Below, piece after piece: positions 52,365 to 60,721 of a stretch of DNA of 64,000 bases. The position numbers and the translations under genes are program-made. The stretch is from positions 1-64,000 of the forward strand of contig NZ_CAAAID010000013.1 in NCBI RefSeq assembly GCF_900639915.1, in the 5' to 3' direction. Origin of the DNA: Legionella nagasakiensis. GTDB taxonomy: Bacteria; Pseudomonadota; Gammaproteobacteria; Legionellales; Legionellaceae. The number at the start of each line of letters is the position of its first letter. The first letter of the stretch is position 1. Under the pieces are notes generated by a model. That model was not told where the DNA came from. It saw nothing but the letters and a program-made list of their open reading frames with translations, and ran no database searches.

Positions 52365-53690
52365 CTAACAAAGTGGCTGATCTTTAATAAAATGCCGAAA
52401 TAAATTTAATGCCCTTGCAGGTTGATCTATCGGCGCTAAATGACCTGCACCACGAATTTTAACCTGTGTTAAACCAGCCCCTGACTTAGCATAGCCGTTA
52501 ACCTCCTTGCCGGTACGCCATACACAAGTGGAAGCCTTAGCAAACTCTTTTTTCCCTGACCAATCCAGGGCTGAAAGCCATAAGTCGGTGCTGATGAAAT
52601 TAGAATCTTTTGCATCTTCAAGCCCATTATAGATTAATACACGAATGCCGGCGGCTAATAAAATGGGATATAGATCAGCAACGGAATCTTGTTCACCCAC
52701 TTCAAGAATATACGCCGCTTTAGTGCTAAATGTCTTAAACTCCGCAACACGTGAGTCTACATGCAAGGCTTTGCGCACGTCCGATCGATTTAGATAGCGC
52801 ACCATCGCTCCATCATCAGGCTCTGTTCCCGTTGCAATGTTAGCCAAATTAAGTCCGCCACTTTCTTTTTGAATAAATTCTTGAATCTTTTCACAAACCT
52901 TATTAGCACGGCGGCTTGATGGCGTAACTTTATCGATTTCTTTAATACATTGCTGATATAACGTTAAGACTTTCTTCCGGGCACGCCTGTCAATAAGTCC
53001 ATGAGAATAGGCAAACTCAATATTCGCTAGCTGTTGTAACCGTGGATTGACCCAAGGATCACCAACAAATAATCCTTTTAAATTTATAGATTGGCCGGAT
53101 TGATTATCTGACAAGATACGAACAGCTAACTGCGGAAGGTATTTCCCAGCATAAGATTCACCGGCAAGATACAACGGTCTAGAAGCCCACTCAGGATACT
53201 TAGCGAAAAAGAATTTTACCGCATGATGCAGTTGATCCATCGCCTGAGATTCATTCAAGTAACTATTTTGTTTTCCATAAGAAAATCCAACACCTGCAGG
53301 TTGATCAATCACTAAATAATTAGCATCCTGAGTCCAGGAATCATGCCGCGCCGAAAGAGTTCCATTTGGATTGACAAGATAAGGACCATTCTCCATGAAA
53401 AATCCATATAAACTAGCAGCTCCAGGCCCACCATTAAGCCATAATACTACCGGCGCATCCTCAGATGGCTGGCTCTTTTCTACAAACCAATAAAATAAAT
53501 GGCCTATCTCAGAATCACAAGATTCCTGCGTGCACTCTAAGCTGGACAAGGGAAGATAGCCAGCTAATTGCAGGCCTTTGATTTTTCCATATCCTGGTAA
53601 AAAGGCTACTCTGTCTGAGGAGAATGCAGAAAAGTTAAAAAGTAATGAGGTAAAAAACAATCCTAAACAAACCACAGCCAATCGATTCAT
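52365..53690 (-). CDS. Secreted S10 serine carboxypeptidase
   Basis: A 441-residue exported peptidase of the eukaryotic-type S10 (carboxypeptidase Y/cathepsin A) family. Signal peptide VCLGLFFTSLLFNFSAFSS; substrate-binding WLNGGPGAASLYGFFMENGP; oxyanion and nucleophile in LAGESYAGKYLPQLA (Ser about 175); Asp in GLEDAKDSNF (about 358); His in GAGHLAPIDQP (about 415). All catalytic positions are present, so activity is expected, probably at acid pH. An ATG at 53690 is chosen over the GTG at 53702; neither has a strong ribosome site. It lies at the head of the five-gene exported-protein run. Confidence 0.92.
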   Translation of the reverse strand: MNRLAVVCLGLFFTSLLFNFSAFSSDRVAFLPGYGKIKGLQLAGYLPLSSLECTQESCDSEIGHLFYWFVEKSQPSEDAPVVLWLNGGPGAASLYGFFMENGPYLVNPNGTLSARHDSWTQDANYLVIDQPAGVGFSYGKQNSYLNESQAMDQLHHAVKFFFAKYPEWASRPLYLAGESYAGKYLPQLAVRILSDNQSGQSINLKGLFVGDPWVNPRLQQLANIEFAYSHGLIDRRARKKVLTLYQQCIKEIDKVTPSSRRANKVCEKIQEFIQKESGGLNLANIATGTEPDDGAMVRYLNRSDVRKALHVDSRVAEFKTFSTKAAYILEVGEQDSVADLYPILLAAGIRVLIYNGLEDAKDSNFISTDLWLSALDWSGKKEFAKASTCVWRTGKEVNGYAKSGAGLTQVKIRGAGHLAPIDQPARALNLFRHFIKDQPLC

Positions 53691-53890
53691 AGTAATAGAC
53701 ACTTATAAACGCTTATTGAATGAATAATAACTCGTTTAATCTTTTTAACGAGCAAAAAAGCCACAAAATAACGTTATATGAGCAGAGAATTTAAAAAATG
53801 CTCGCTAAATTGTCCGCGGCATTATATTCCTTATCTAGAATAAAGGATTAACAAATCATCGATAAAATTGACAACGGGGAACCTCTCTCA

Positions 53891-55102
53891 ATGCATACAA
53901 ATTATTATGATAGTTACCAAAATCTTCCTAAATTTTCTGATGAGTTTTTTGGTCAATTCTTAAGGACTTTAGGCAAATCTTATACTCAATGCGCCGATAT
54001 CGGAGAATGTTTTATCACTTTGAACAAAATTAAAGACAAAGATTTTAACAGCTGGTATGACGCCTGGAATGAACTTGCATGCTATTTACAAAACTTAGCC
54101 GATGAAAGCTGGCATCATGAGCATCTTATCTCTTCAGCCAAAACATATTTGAGAGCCACTGAATATCATCGCGCCAGTGAATTTTTTCTTAGAGCAAACC
54201 TGGAAGACGAACGCATTCTACCCTGCTTTGGACACATGCAATATTGTTTTGAAAGAAGCCTGCAAGCGTTGCATCCTCGTGCAAAAAAGGTGACCATTCC
54301 TTATGACAGCACATCATTGGGAGGTTATTTTTTTCTAACAGATAAACCTTCTAAAGCCACGTTAATCGCTCCCGGAGGTTACGACAGCACCGTCGAGGAA
54401 ATGTACTCACTGGTTCCTGCCGCTTTGCAGCATGGTTATAATATTTTAATATTTGACGGCCCAGGACAAGGTCATACACTTCGTCAACAAAGATTATACA
54501 TGCGACATGATTTTGAACACGTCACGACCCAAGTCCTGGATTGGCTGGAAGCCAATCACGATCAAATACCATATGTATTGATCGGCCGAAGTTTCGGAGG
54601 CTATCTGGCTCCACGTGCCGCTTGTTTTGAGAAACGCTTGGCAGGATTAATTTGTGACCCCGGGCAGATGAATATTGCAGGCTCGTTGCATCGAATCCTA
54701 CCCAAAGAAATACAGTCACAATTTGAGCAAGGCAAACAAGAAAACGTTAATGCTTTCTTTTATGAATTATTCAGCCGAGATAAGATGAAAGAATTTTATT
54801 TTCTCTCGCGCATGAATACCCATGGGGTCAAAACACCTTATGATTATCTACAGGAAATAAAACAATACACCTTCAATCATGTCGCTAAAAATATCCGATG
54901 CCCCACCCTCGTTTGCGACAATCCTCATGATAAAATATCTAATCGCGGCAATATATTATACGATGCACTCGAATGCGACAAAACCTATGTGGCTTTTACT
55001 GCGCGCTGGGGAGCAGGCATGCATTGTGAAGCCGATGGCAACGGGCAATTTCAACGAGTGATGTTTGATTGGCTGAATGAAAAATTCAGACCGTCGTTTT
55101 GA
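53891..55102 (+). CDS. Alpha/beta hydrolase (DUF1100/FrsA-like)
   Basis: A 403-residue protein with a helical N-terminal part (1-125) and an alpha/beta-hydrolase domain: ATLIAPGGYDSTVEEMY, NILIFDGPGQGHTLR, nucleophile elbow GRSFGGYLAPRAA (Ser), Asp in TLVCDNPHDKISNRG and His in GAGMHCEADG. The layout is that of the FrsA/2,6-dihydropseudooxynicotine hydrolase class with a helical N-terminal domain. There is no signal peptide. The substrate is unknown. It is divergent from the S10 gene. Confidence 0.85.
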   Translation: MHTNYYDSYQNLPKFSDEFFGQFLRTLGKSYTQCADIGECFITLNKIKDKDFNSWYDAWNELACYLQNLADESWHHEHLISSAKTYLRATEYHRASEFFLRANLEDERILPCFGHMQYCFERSLQALHPRAKKVTIPYDSTSLGGYFFLTDKPSKATLIAPGGYDSTVEEMYSLVPAALQHGYNILIFDGPGQGHTLRQQRLYMRHDFEHVTTQVLDWLEANHDQIPYVLIGRSFGGYLAPRAACFEKRLAGLICDPGQMNIAGSLHRILPKEIQSQFEQGKQENVNAFFYELFSRDKMKEFYFLSRMNTHGVKTPYDYLQEIKQYTFNHVAKNIRCPTLVCDNPHDKISNRGNILYDALECDKTYVAFTARWGAGMHCEADGNGQFQRVMFDWLNEKFRPSF

Positions 55103-55211
55103 GTGTCTCTTTCTCACGAAGCAAAGATATATAAATTGCAGTTTTTGCGAAAATTAACCGATAATAAAGAATGAGTTCTTTATACAATCAACCCTTAATC
55201 GTGGTGTCCTT

Positions 55212-55913
55212 ATGAAATGGATAGTCACTGCGTTACTATTTTTAACACAAATAAATACCACATTTGCACTTAAAATAGGCAATATTTATTTTAACCCACC
55301 ATTCATCATGTCGCAAGAAACTGGATTTGATATCGATTTGATGCACGATATTTGCGATAAAATGGCTGAAACATGTGAATTTTACCCAATGACGTATTCG
55401 GCCTTATTTAATGCATTACAACAAGAAGAAATAGATCTCGCCATTGGTGGCTTTACTATTTCTCCAGAACAAGAATCAAAATATATTTTTAGCCTACCCT
55501 ATAAAATCAGTAAGGGACAATTTTTATGCTTACAGAGTAATCCGGCTCTTCAAATAAACGATATACAAGGAGGGAAAATTGCGACATTAAGCGGCTCCAT
55601 TTATGTTGATTTTCTCAAAAAAACTTATGGGAACAGGTTTGATATTATCCAGTATGACAGTATTATGAGCATGATTTCCGATTTAAGCAATCAACAAATT
55701 GTCGCTGTTTTTCTTGACCAACCGGTAGCAATATACTGGGATCAACACGATGGGAATGCATTTAAGCAATTGGGAGCATCTATCATGATAGGCGATGGCT
55801 ATGGAATAATAGCCATACCAAAAAATCAGCGTTTAATTGAACGGATTAATGAACAGTTAAATCAAATGGAACAAGATGGCGACTACGTACGCCTTTATTC
55901 GACTTATTTTTGA
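55212..55913 (+). CDS. Periplasmic amino-acid-binding protein (SBP family 3), second copy
   Basis: A 233-residue exported binding protein (signal peptide WIVTALLFLTQINTTFA). Family segments are IYFNPPFIM, TGFDIDLMHDICDKM and GKIATLSGSIYVDFLKK. It is a paralogue of the protein at 19484-20209; both have a FDIDLM segment and end with the E/QDGDYxxxY region. No transporter genes adjoin it. Confidence 0.88.
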   Translation: MKWIVTALLFLTQINTTFALKIGNIYFNPPFIMSQETGFDIDLMHDICDKMAETCEFYPMTYSALFNALQQEEIDLAIGGFTISPEQESKYIFSLPYKISKGQFLCLQSNPALQINDIQGGKIATLSGSIYVDFLKKTYGNRFDIIQYDSIMSMISDLSNQQIVAVFLDQPVAIYWDQHDGNAFKQLGASIMIGDGYGIIAIPKNQRLIERINEQLNQMEQDGDYVRLYSTYF

Positions 55914-55972
55914 TCTCTCATTTACCTACCAAACAATCAGTTGCAATATACTCGACCATCTAAGCTTCCTGA

Positions 55973-57856
55973 TTAAACAGGTGTTCCACCTAAAGAAAAT
56001 GGCTCATCCTCGACCTCACTAAAAGACGGAGCATTGGGACGCATCAAAAATCGATGCCTATTATAAGGCATCTGGCCAGTCTCATCATGCTCACTGAGTG
56101 GTGGTGCACTAGGCTCTACCGGCATACGTTGTGCCCTACCTTGTGACTGTCTACCTGGATATTCTTCTCTATTACTCAAGGCAACTGGGTCTCTTGCCGT
56201 ATTAGGAAACACTTGCGGCGATGATCTATGAAAAACTTCATCAGTCATCATACCTCTGTGGTCAGAGTGGTGATGAGACTCACGAGATGGGCGATGGGGA
56301 TTAAAGAAAGAATGATGTTCCGAGCGAGCGTGGTGTAAATCACTTTCTAATGGACGAGTGACACGCCGATGTTGAACCTGCAATGATGATGATCGGTCAT
56401 ACTGTACAACGTCTGGATGCGGAAGTTCAGTAACTCTATCTGCACGCATCGCGCCATAGGTCACAGGGGCTGGATTGACCTCATGTGGATGAGGAAAAAC
56501 GCGATACTGTCTTGTTCTTGATGAGTGATGGATAGATACTTCTTCCGGTTGGTGTAATCGAACACGTCTTTGCGGCGGAGAAGCCTCAGCATGAGAAAAT
56601 GTTTCTTCATGTGCGGGAACTCGCGTGGCTGTCGGATAATGATGTTCCCGGCTACGTACCCGCTCTTGTCTAGGATGATGCTCAGGATAGCTACGATGCT
56701 CTTGATTCGTTGCGGTGTCCCACCTATATTTTCGTGAACGAAAAATATTATCGCCAAACATCAATCCTATCGCTTCTTTCACACTAATTCTATTTTCAAT
56801 CAAAATTCGTTCTTTTACAGCAAGAATACCACGAGACAATCTTACCAAGGCCAATAGAGATTCCGATTCATAAGCACGGGCATCGATTATTTCTTTAGTG
56901 ACAGGACTTTGCAAGAGACCTGGTTCTCTTGAGCTATTATATAATTCTTGAAACGTGCTGCGAAAATAGGAGTAACCATCCGGTAAAAAACACATTGGAT
57001 CGGCCAGGTTACCCAAATCTAGAATTTCGCCGCGATCGCCTGCTTCATTTTCTTTATCCATTAATGATTCAAAAGTCACGGGATCTGCATGTGCATTAAT
57101 CAATTCAATGATAGCAAGCTGCAGCTGTTCCATCCGCTCTATCAAACCATCCACTTCGCCAGGAAATAGTACAATTTTTTCCGAGCTAGAAATCAATTTT
57201 TCGGAAAAACGATGGTACTGGCTTTCTGGATATTGGCGTATTAAGTTTTGCCATTGCTCAGTCAAGCGGTGTTCATGAGTGTTCCAATGACAAGCCATGT
57301 TAATTTCCATTTGGGCAAAAAGCATTGCCTTGAAATCAAACAGACGAAAGAAATGCCGTAGTGAACCATCATGTTCATCTGCTGGTGCTGTTGCAAGTGC
57401 CAACTCTGCTTCATGCAAGAGCGATGGCAATAAATTGGGAAATCCTCGTTTTAAGGCAATGTTTAATAAATGAGCGCCTCTATTTGGCTCAACCCAAAGA
57501 ACAGTCTCATAAATTCCAGGATTTGTTTCAATGCGAAATAAATTCGAACACATGGCAAACGTACGAAGGTCTTGGCACCAAGCTTCGTCTTTGTTGTTTT
57601 GACATGCCAAATAAAGTAAGTATTGAATAAATTCGCGGTAAATTCTTTGTGCACAAACTTTTGCTTCACTATGAGGACGTTGCAATTGTGCAATATAATA
57701 GCGTTCTAATTCTTTTTCTAAAGGAATTAGGTTATCTAGTATGATCTCCCTAGCCTCATCACTATTAAAAGATTCGTTTGTTATTGCTTCCTGAATAATC
57801 CTCATTGCGCGCGCAATGACTGGGGTAAATTTCTTTTTGCTAAATAGGATCGGCAT
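55973..57856 (-). CDS. U-box-like protein with long His/Arg-rich tail; effector candidate
   Basis: A 627-residue protein lacking a signal peptide; AAGGA precedes the ATG. Residues 1-275 are helical and unrecognised. Residues 276-335 resemble a U-box: GNLADPMCFLPDGYSYFRST, then FQELY and SPVTKEIID fit the DP-x-x-x-P-x-G-x-(S/T)-Y-x-R ... PVT pattern of E3 ligases such as CHIP and Legionella LubX. Residues 385-627 are low-complexity, rich in His, Arg, Glu, Ser and Pro, and probably disordered. Ubiquitin ligase activity on host proteins is inferred from the box alone. The zinc-free fold needs modelling. Confidence 0.75.
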   Translation of the reverse strand: MPILFSKKKFTPVIARAMRIIQEAITNESFNSDEAREIILDNLIPLEKELERYYIAQLQRPHSEAKVCAQRIYREFIQYLLYLACQNNKDEAWCQDLRTFAMCSNLFRIETNPGIYETVLWVEPNRGAHLLNIALKRGFPNLLPSLLHEAELALATAPADEHDGSLRHFFRLFDFKAMLFAQMEINMACHWNTHEHRLTEQWQNLIRQYPESQYHRFSEKLISSSEKIVLFPGEVDGLIERMEQLQLAIIELINAHADPVTFESLMDKENEAGDRGEILDLGNLADPMCFLPDGYSYFRSTFQELYNSSREPGLLQSPVTKEIIDARAYESESLLALVRLSRGILAVKERILIENRISVKEAIGLMFGDNIFRSRKYRWDTATNQEHRSYPEHHPRQERVRSREHHYPTATRVPAHEETFSHAEASPPQRRVRLHQPEEVSIHHSSRTRQYRVFPHPHEVNPAPVTYGAMRADRVTELPHPDVVQYDRSSSLQVQHRRVTRPLESDLHHARSEHHSFFNPHRPSRESHHHSDHRGMMTDEVFHRSSPQVFPNTARDPVALSNREEYPGRQSQGRAQRMPVEPSAPPLSEHDETGQMPYNRHRFLMRPNAPSFSEVEDEPFSLGGTPV

Positions 57857-58041
57857 AAATACATCCTTATATTTTTTTAGATAAGCCTTATCAAGTCTTA
57901 TAAAACCCTCCGCATTGCGAATAAATAGGGAGTTTATTTCTGCAAATCACCTTTATCAGAACCTACTCAAATTTTATCTCTTTAGCTGGCAAAGTCCTTG
58001 CATAAATTATCAGAAGCAACACGCTGGCGCAAGACACCCTC

Positions 58042-58068
58042 AGGAAACGCTGTTATAGCACGTTTCCT
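58042..58068. repeat. Short inverted repeat upstream of the TfoX-N gene
   Basis: AGGAAACG (58042-58049) and CGTTTCCT (58061-58068) are perfect complements separated by 11 bases. It lies about 60 bases before the TfoX-like start. It could be an operator or a hairpin in a leader; no T-run follows. Confidence 0.4.
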
Positions 58069-58124
58069 CTATAGCACAGCCTTGATAAAATAGGCAGAAG
58101 TAAAGCAATTACTGGGAGTAGCTT

Positions 58125-58457
58125 ATGGGCTCTAAACAAAACACAGTCGACTTTATCCTTGAACAATTCTCAGAAGCTGGTGTTGTGCATGCCAAAAAGA
58201 TGTTTGGCGAGTATGGGGTATACTGCGATGGGAAACTGGTTGCCCTGGTTTGTGATGATCAACTGTTCGTTAAACCAACTCTTGCCGGTAAAGCCTTTAT
58301 AGGAAATTATACTGAAAGTATCCCTTATCCTGGAGCCAAGCCTTATCTACTCATCTCGGGTGAACAGTGGGATGATCAGGAATGGCTATCCCAACTGATT
58401 AAATTATCTTCAGCCGAGTTGCCGCGGCCACAAAAGAAGCAGCCACGAAAGAAATAA
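58125..58457 (+). CDS. TfoX N-terminal domain protein
   Basis: A 110-residue cytoplasmic protein with the TfoX-N fold: FILEQFSEAGVVHAKKMFGEYGVYCDGKLVALVCDDQLFVK, typical of the family. The C-terminal end is basic (PRPQKKQPRKK). TfoX/Sxy of Haemophilus promotes competence, but proteins with only this domain have no fixed role. GGGAG precedes the ATG. Confidence 0.88.
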   Translation: MGSKQNTVDFILEQFSEAGVVHAKKMFGEYGVYCDGKLVALVCDDQLFVKPTLAGKAFIGNYTESIPYPGAKPYLLISGEQWDDQEWLSQLIKLSSAELPRPQKKQPRKK

Positions 58458-58461
58458 GTGC

Positions 58462-58623
58462 ATGGCTTCAAATTCAGACGGTGGTTATTTTTTCGCTTAT
58501 AATGATATAGATCGTTTGGGGACTATTGCTGTAGGAAACTTTTTGCCAACGACCCATGAAATCAAACCACACCATTGGAAAATTGTGTTTGTCTCCACCG
58601 ATAATCAAAATATTCATACTTAA
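58462..58623 (+). CDS. Small 53-codon open frame after the TfoX-N gene
   Basis: An uninterrupted frame of 53 codons (MASNSDGGYFFAYND ... NIHT) starts 4 bases after the TfoX-N stop and ends 7 bases before the convergent FMN reductase gene. There is no clear ribosome site. The composition (many aromatics, a PHHWKIVFVS strand) looks protein-like, so it may be a small co-translated protein or a gene remnant. I do not recognise it. Confidence 0.3.
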   Translation: MASNSDGGYFFAYNDIDRLGTIAVGNFLPTTHEIKPHHWKIVFVSTDNQNIHT

Positions 58624-58630
58624 CGTCTTG

Positions 58631-59185
58631 TTAACGCAATGTTTTCATCGCATTCCCCCAAGCAATCACTTGGTCAAACAAAGACTTTAGTGAATTTAGA
58701 TGATGCTCGGCTGGTTTAAAGACACTAAAATTTTCAAAGTCAGCGTATAAAGATAGCGAAACTTGCGCACGTACATCGGCAATTTGTAATTCAGCCATCA
58801 CCAGACGTAATTGCTCGACAGCACGCACACCACCGGCGCTGCCATAGCCAACAAAGCCAGCCGCCTTGTTATTCCATTCCTTATAAAGAAAATCGAGAGC
58901 ATTCTTTAAAGCCCCTGATGTGCCATGATTATATTCGGGTGTTACAAAAACATACGCATCCAACGCCGCGATTTTCTTAGCCCATTTTTTTGTATGTTCT
59001 TTACTGTATTTTCCTAACGAAGGAGGAATTCCTTCATCCAGCAAAGGCAAGTCATAGTCACGCAGATCAATTAATTCAAAATATGCATCTTGCCGCTTTT
59101 GTGCCTGTTCATATACCCATTTTGCAACCCCTTCCCCAACCCGGTTTGGGCGAGTGCTGCCAATAATAATGCCTACGTTAACCAT
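58631..59185 (-). CDS. NADPH-dependent FMN reductase family protein
   Basis: A 184-residue flavodoxin-fold protein: N-terminal phosphate loop GIIIGSTRPNRVGEGVAKWV, TPEYNHGTSGALKNALDFL and GYGSAGGVRAVEQLRLVM are family signatures (azoreductase/chromate-reductase-like). It likely reduces quinones or other electrophiles with FMN and NADPH. It is monocistronic. Confidence 0.92.
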   Translation of the reverse strand: MVNVGIIIGSTRPNRVGEGVAKWVYEQAQKRQDAYFELIDLRDYDLPLLDEGIPPSLGKYSKEHTKKWAKKIAALDAYVFVTPEYNHGTSGALKNALDFLYKEWNNKAAGFVGYGSAGGVRAVEQLRLVMAELQIADVRAQVSLSLYADFENFSVFKPAEHHLNSLKSLFDQVIAWGNAMKTLR

Positions 59186-59259
59186 AGTTAGTTCCCTTAA
59201 CTGAAATGTTTATAATTATACATCATAAAAATGTATCTCATCCAATTCTTAACATTCGC

Positions 59260-60384
59260 TCAGCTGGGCGAATATTCTGGCGGCATCAGCGGGCCACCCT
59301 CCAAGGGACTGTGTACACTCTTGGTTTGCAAGATTTCATTTTGTATTTCTGCCATTCTCTCCATGTATAATTTATTTTTTAGCCTTTCACTTTTTGCACA
59401 TAATGCTTTTTCCTCGGACGTAATTCTAAGCAACAGTTGAATGTAATCATCAGAAGCCGTCTTTTCTCCTGCTGCAAAGGTGGTAGATAATGTGCCCTGT
59501 GTGACCAGATCAATTATTTTTAGAGTAATGCCCCGTGAGCCGATTAATGAATGCCTTGCTACGGCAGAATGACGTTCACGTTCCGTTTGGCACTTAAGGT
59601 TGTTTAAAGTATCCTGCATCATGTTAAGAAAGGCACTTAATCCTTCGATTGGATTTATTATTCCTACGGATACCTCATCCAAGATTTTTAAACAGCTTTC
59701 CCGGCAAGCACTTTCCAACAGGTCATCAAAATGATTCACAAAGGAAGGTAACTCAACGGTAGAATTCAAACTATTCATAAGATGAGTGTCACAAATTAAG
59801 CTTTTATGTCTTTTTCTACTGCCTCTATTTAGATAAATAGTTTTATCCACCAAAGAGGGTATAAAACTACTATGACAGGCCTCTGTTATATTTCTATGGG
59901 CAATCGAATTGCGCCCTTTACCGTGTTGAAGGTTTGTGCGACCCGTTGTTGGCACAATGCCTGTTTTATAATAAGCAATTAATGTATAAAAAAATAAATC
60001 GACGCGACGATTAGCATGTTCAATCACGTATTTTTTTGACACGGCAAGAAGCGCATTTTGATCATCCTGCTTTTTTTCCAATTCTTGCTGAGAGCAAGGC
60101 AATGCAAGTGCTGCGCTATAATTGTCGCTATAATCAAATCGCTTACGTTTTTTTCGAGGAAATCGCTTACGTTCTTCTGCTTTCAATTTTGCAAAAAATT
60201 GCGGCCCTGATACTTGAGTAATGCCTGTGGTTAGTGCTCTACGCTCTAAGATTACCGTTGGAGTGGCTTTTTTTACTGTAGCCTCCGCGCGGAATCCGGA
60301 GAAACGAGATAAAGGAGCTAAAGAAATATTAGAACGTAACAGCCCTGTTACAGGTGTTCTACCAATCCCAAACATTCGCATCAT
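59260..60384 (-). CDS. Unrecognised protein with basic NLS-like cluster; effector candidate
   Basis: A 374-residue protein with TAGGAG upstream of the ATG. The first 33 residues (MMRMFGIGRTPVTGLLRSN ...) contain Arg, Ser and Leu but no acidic residue, as in mitochondrial presequences. A strongly basic cluster follows at about 70-84 (RKRFPRKKRKRF), fitting a nuclear localisation signal. The rest is helical (FLNMMQDTLNNLKCQTERERH) and unrecognised. The C-terminus ends PLEGGPLMPPEYSPS. Host-organelle targeting is a hypothesis; no domain identifies a function. Confidence 0.75.
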   Translation of the reverse strand: MMRMFGIGRTPVTGLLRSNISLAPLSRFSGFRAEATVKKATPTVILERRALTTGITQVSGPQFFAKLKAEERKRFPRKKRKRFDYSDNYSAALALPCSQQELEKKQDDQNALLAVSKKYVIEHANRRVDLFFYTLIAYYKTGIVPTTGRTNLQHGKGRNSIAHRNITEACHSSFIPSLVDKTIYLNRGSRKRHKSLICDTHLMNSLNSTVELPSFVNHFDDLLESACRESCLKILDEVSVGIINPIEGLSAFLNMMQDTLNNLKCQTERERHSAVARHSLIGSRGITLKIIDLVTQGTLSTTFAAGEKTASDDYIQLLLRITSEEKALCAKSERLKNKLYMERMAEIQNEILQTKSVHSPLEGGPLMPPEYSPS

Positions 60385-60721
60385 GGTTTTCTCCTAGAAT
60401 TGCCATTATTTGGCAAGGCCCATCAAACGCATCCAGAGTTTTTTTCCATAAAGCCTAAAATTTATAAAGTAAGAATTGGTGGTCAAATAAATAGGTTGAT
60501 TGCTCCTTGCTTAGTTGGGAAAAGGACTGTCTTATCACAGTACACAAGTATCATCAAAAATTCAAATCATAAACCGACATCCACAGCAGACAATGTATTC
60601 ACAATATCAGCAGATCTAGCTTCCTCATCAGAACTACTAGCGATCAAAAAGGATAAAGAAAATGGACAGCAGATGTCCATTAAATAAGCTTACTCGCGAG
60701 ACAGGGCAAGCCTTGGGAAGC
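60385..60721. other. Intergenic region with a doubtful 95-codon frame
   Basis: About 340 bases between two minus-strand genes. A plus-strand frame starting with TTG at 60400 runs 95 codons to 60687. It has no ribosome site and an unremarkable composition, so I do not call it a gene. No hairpin or repeat is apparent. Confidence 0.4.

Noticed and set aside
60400..60687. 95-codon plus-strand frame starting with TTG
   Set aside because: No ribosome site, start overlaps the leader of the divergent gene, and the translated sequence resembles nothing I know. Kept only as an intergenic note.
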